From: Priestia aryabhattai B8W22
Lineage (GTDB): Bacteria; Bacillota; Bacilli; Bacillales; Bacillaceae_H
Reading direction: 5' to 3'
Length of the DNA: 64,000 bases
NCBI RefSeq assembly: GCF_000956595.1
Contig: NZ_JYOO01000010.1
Location: forward strand, 1 to 64,000
The translations under genes and the position numbers were made by a program. The notes under the pieces are model-generated. The model was not told the DNA's origin. It saw only the letters and a program-made list of their open reading frames with translations, and ran no database searches. Shown here in pieces: positions 63,169 to 64,000 of the stretch. The number at the start of each line of letters is the position of its first letter. Position 1 is the first letter of the stretch.

Positions 63169-63666
63169 TCATTTTTTCACAGAAGGCTGAGGGCTAACGC
63201 GCGGTATTAAAACCGCAAATAATACAACAACCCCCACACCAATCAATAATAAATAAAACCATTGTAGGTCTGATGACTTTTCAGAAGCAGTTTGTTCTGT
63301 CCGACCTTTCTTGTAGGAAGTGTTTTTAGAAGAAAACAAGTTATATTCTTTTGCTTTCGCAGAAATCGTATTCTCTTCAGCTGATGCGTTCGCAAAAAGG
63401 CCTTCTTTTAAGCTCTCTTTCTCTGCATCTTCCTCTTTTTCAAATGTAAGATCCTTTATTTCCTCCGGAATATTTCCTACTTCTTTTTTATTTTCTAGCA
63501 AAGATTCGGGGTCCAAGTTAATCGGATCATCTTTATATACATTTGGTTTAATCTCTTCAACGTTTCCGTCATCGGCTTCAGCCGATGCTGCTATAGGAAA
63601 ACAAAGAAGTGAAAAAATAAGAACAATACCTCCAATCTTCTTATTAAGCACTATAGGTTTCATCAT
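63169..63666 (-). CDS. EssA/YueC-like type VII secretion protein
   Basis: A 165-residue protein with a signal-like N-terminus (~8-28), an acidic extracytoplasmic stretch (DDPINLDPESLLENKKEVGNI, EEIKDLTFEKEEDAEKESLKEGLF) and a C-terminal membrane helix (LQWFYLLLIGVGVVVLFAVLI). This is the layout of EssA/YueC of Firmicute type VII secretion. ATG 63666 follows AGAGG and overlaps the previous gene by 23 nt, implying coupling. The remaining Ess genes would lie beyond 64000. Confidence 0.75.
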   Translation of the reverse strand: MMKPIVLNKKIGGIVLIFSLLCFPIAASAEADDGNVEEIKPNVYKDDPINLDPESLLENKKEVGNIPEEIKDLTFEKEEDAEKESLKEGLFANASAEENTISAKAKEYNLFSSKNTSYKKGRTEQTASEKSSDLQWFYLLLIGVGVVVLFAVLIPRVSPQPSVKK

Positions 63667-63979
63667 TTTCAACCTCTTTAGTCGTCTTTAAAGCACGAAT
63701 AATAGATGGCAGAACACTTAAAACGGCAGTCATCCCCAGTAATACAATAAGCGCCTGTCCAAACAGAGACTGCGTATCATATTGAATGGACATATATACT
63801 TTAGATACTGGATCTTCGTAATTAAAGTTTGGCATAGATAAGTTAAGAAGCGGGGTAATATAAAATAAAATCAACCCTACTGTCGTCACCCATCCAGCGA
63901 AGCTTCCTAATAAGAAAGCAATACGTACGATTGTAGATGAAGCAAGCAATAAGACGATCGTAAAGATTGACCATTCCAT
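63644..63979 (-). CDS. Small four-helix membrane protein of the type VII-like locus
   Basis: A 111-residue protein with three to four hydrophobic segments (VLLLASSTIVRIAFLLGSFAGWVTTVGLILFYITPL, LIVLLGMTAVLSVLPSII). GGGAG precedes the ATG by 8 nt. Its 3' end overlaps the essA-like gene, so they are co-translated. I do not recognise a family; partnership with EssA is inferred from the overlap. Confidence 0.65.
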   Translation of the reverse strand: MEWSIFTIVLLLASSTIVRIAFLLGSFAGWVTTVGLILFYITPLLNLSMPNFNYEDPVSKVYMSIQYDTQSLFGQALIVLLGMTAVLSVLPSIIRALKTTKEVENDETYSA

Positions 63980-64000
63980 TGCCCTGTCTCCCGATAACGA

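Overview
The window reads as chromosomal DNA of a low-GC, endospore-forming Bacillaceae. Priestia (Bacillus) megaterium or a close relative is the best fit. The reasons are: gamma-type SASP SspE and SspK; the spore-cortex deacetylase PdaA; PerR, FabL, NsrR/Hmp and a bacterial NO synthase; a secreted CBM20 beta-amylase of the B. megaterium/B. cereus type; AGGAGG-type ribosome binding sites throughout; and a gene order that, from memory of the B. subtilis 168 map, follows rrn-ygxA-ygzB-perR-ygaF-gsaB-ygaE-ygaD-ygaC-ygaB-sspE-fabL-yfhS-mutY-yfhP-yfhJ-sspK-yfhH-recX-yfhF-yfhE, then yfjO-pdaA-yfkAB-yfkD-chaA-yfkF-yfkH-yfkI-yfkJ-yfkK-yfkM, then nos and yfmM. No alignment was run. No prophage, insertion sequence, CRISPR array or complete tRNA/rRNA gene was seen; an rRNA operon appears to begin just off the left edge.

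Layout. 1-6 kb: tandem rrn-type promoters firing leftward, then ygxA, ygzB, perR (with its own Per box), a peroxiredoxin, a small K+ channel and a three-gene ABC-2 exporter. 6-20 kb: gsaB, ygaE-B, spore protein genes, fabL, mutY, yfhP (apparently with a CTG start), recX, yfhF. 20-26 kb: an amidohydrolase; a structured RNA with a tRNA T-arm look-alike in front of a GNAT gene; yfhE; a cluster of DnaA boxes; an orphan sensor kinase; and a D-Ala/Gly-type permease under a glycine riboswitch. 26-38 kb: RNA methyltransferase, pdaA, fumarase, the radical-SAM protein YfkAB, Ca2+/H+ exchanger, and a DUF3237-padC phenolic-acid operon with a perfect PadR-type operator. 38-44 kb: metal homeostasis (czrA-czcD, a P1B ATPase), a 340-bp repeat element, and the yfkH-K genes. 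44-47 kb: a guanine-type purine riboswitch in front of an adenine deaminase gene broken by a one-base frameshift. 47-54 kb: CAP protein, YfkM, a siderophore-type N-hydroxylase, and a nitric oxide neighbourhood (hmp, nsrR, nos). 54-64 kb: ABC-F protein, a secreted TIM-barrel protein coupled to a 34-residue ORF, an HATPase_c_4 protein with a Tyr-Asn-Asn repeat linker, msrA behind a DnaA-box inverted repeat, beta-amylase, an OB-fold/endonuclease I protein, and the end of a likely type VII secretion locus.

Themes: oxidative and nitrosative stress (PerR, Bcp, Hmp, NsrR, Nos, MsrA), metal efflux with sensors, sporulation, and RNA-based control. A family of repeat elements with terminator-like hairpins (7.6, 17.9, 35.5 and 41.7 kb) sits between genes. 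The least explained items are the T-arm-like leader RNA at 21.06 kb, the DnaA-box cluster at 22.1-22.3 kb, the DnaA-box inverted repeat at 58.8 kb and the repeat family.
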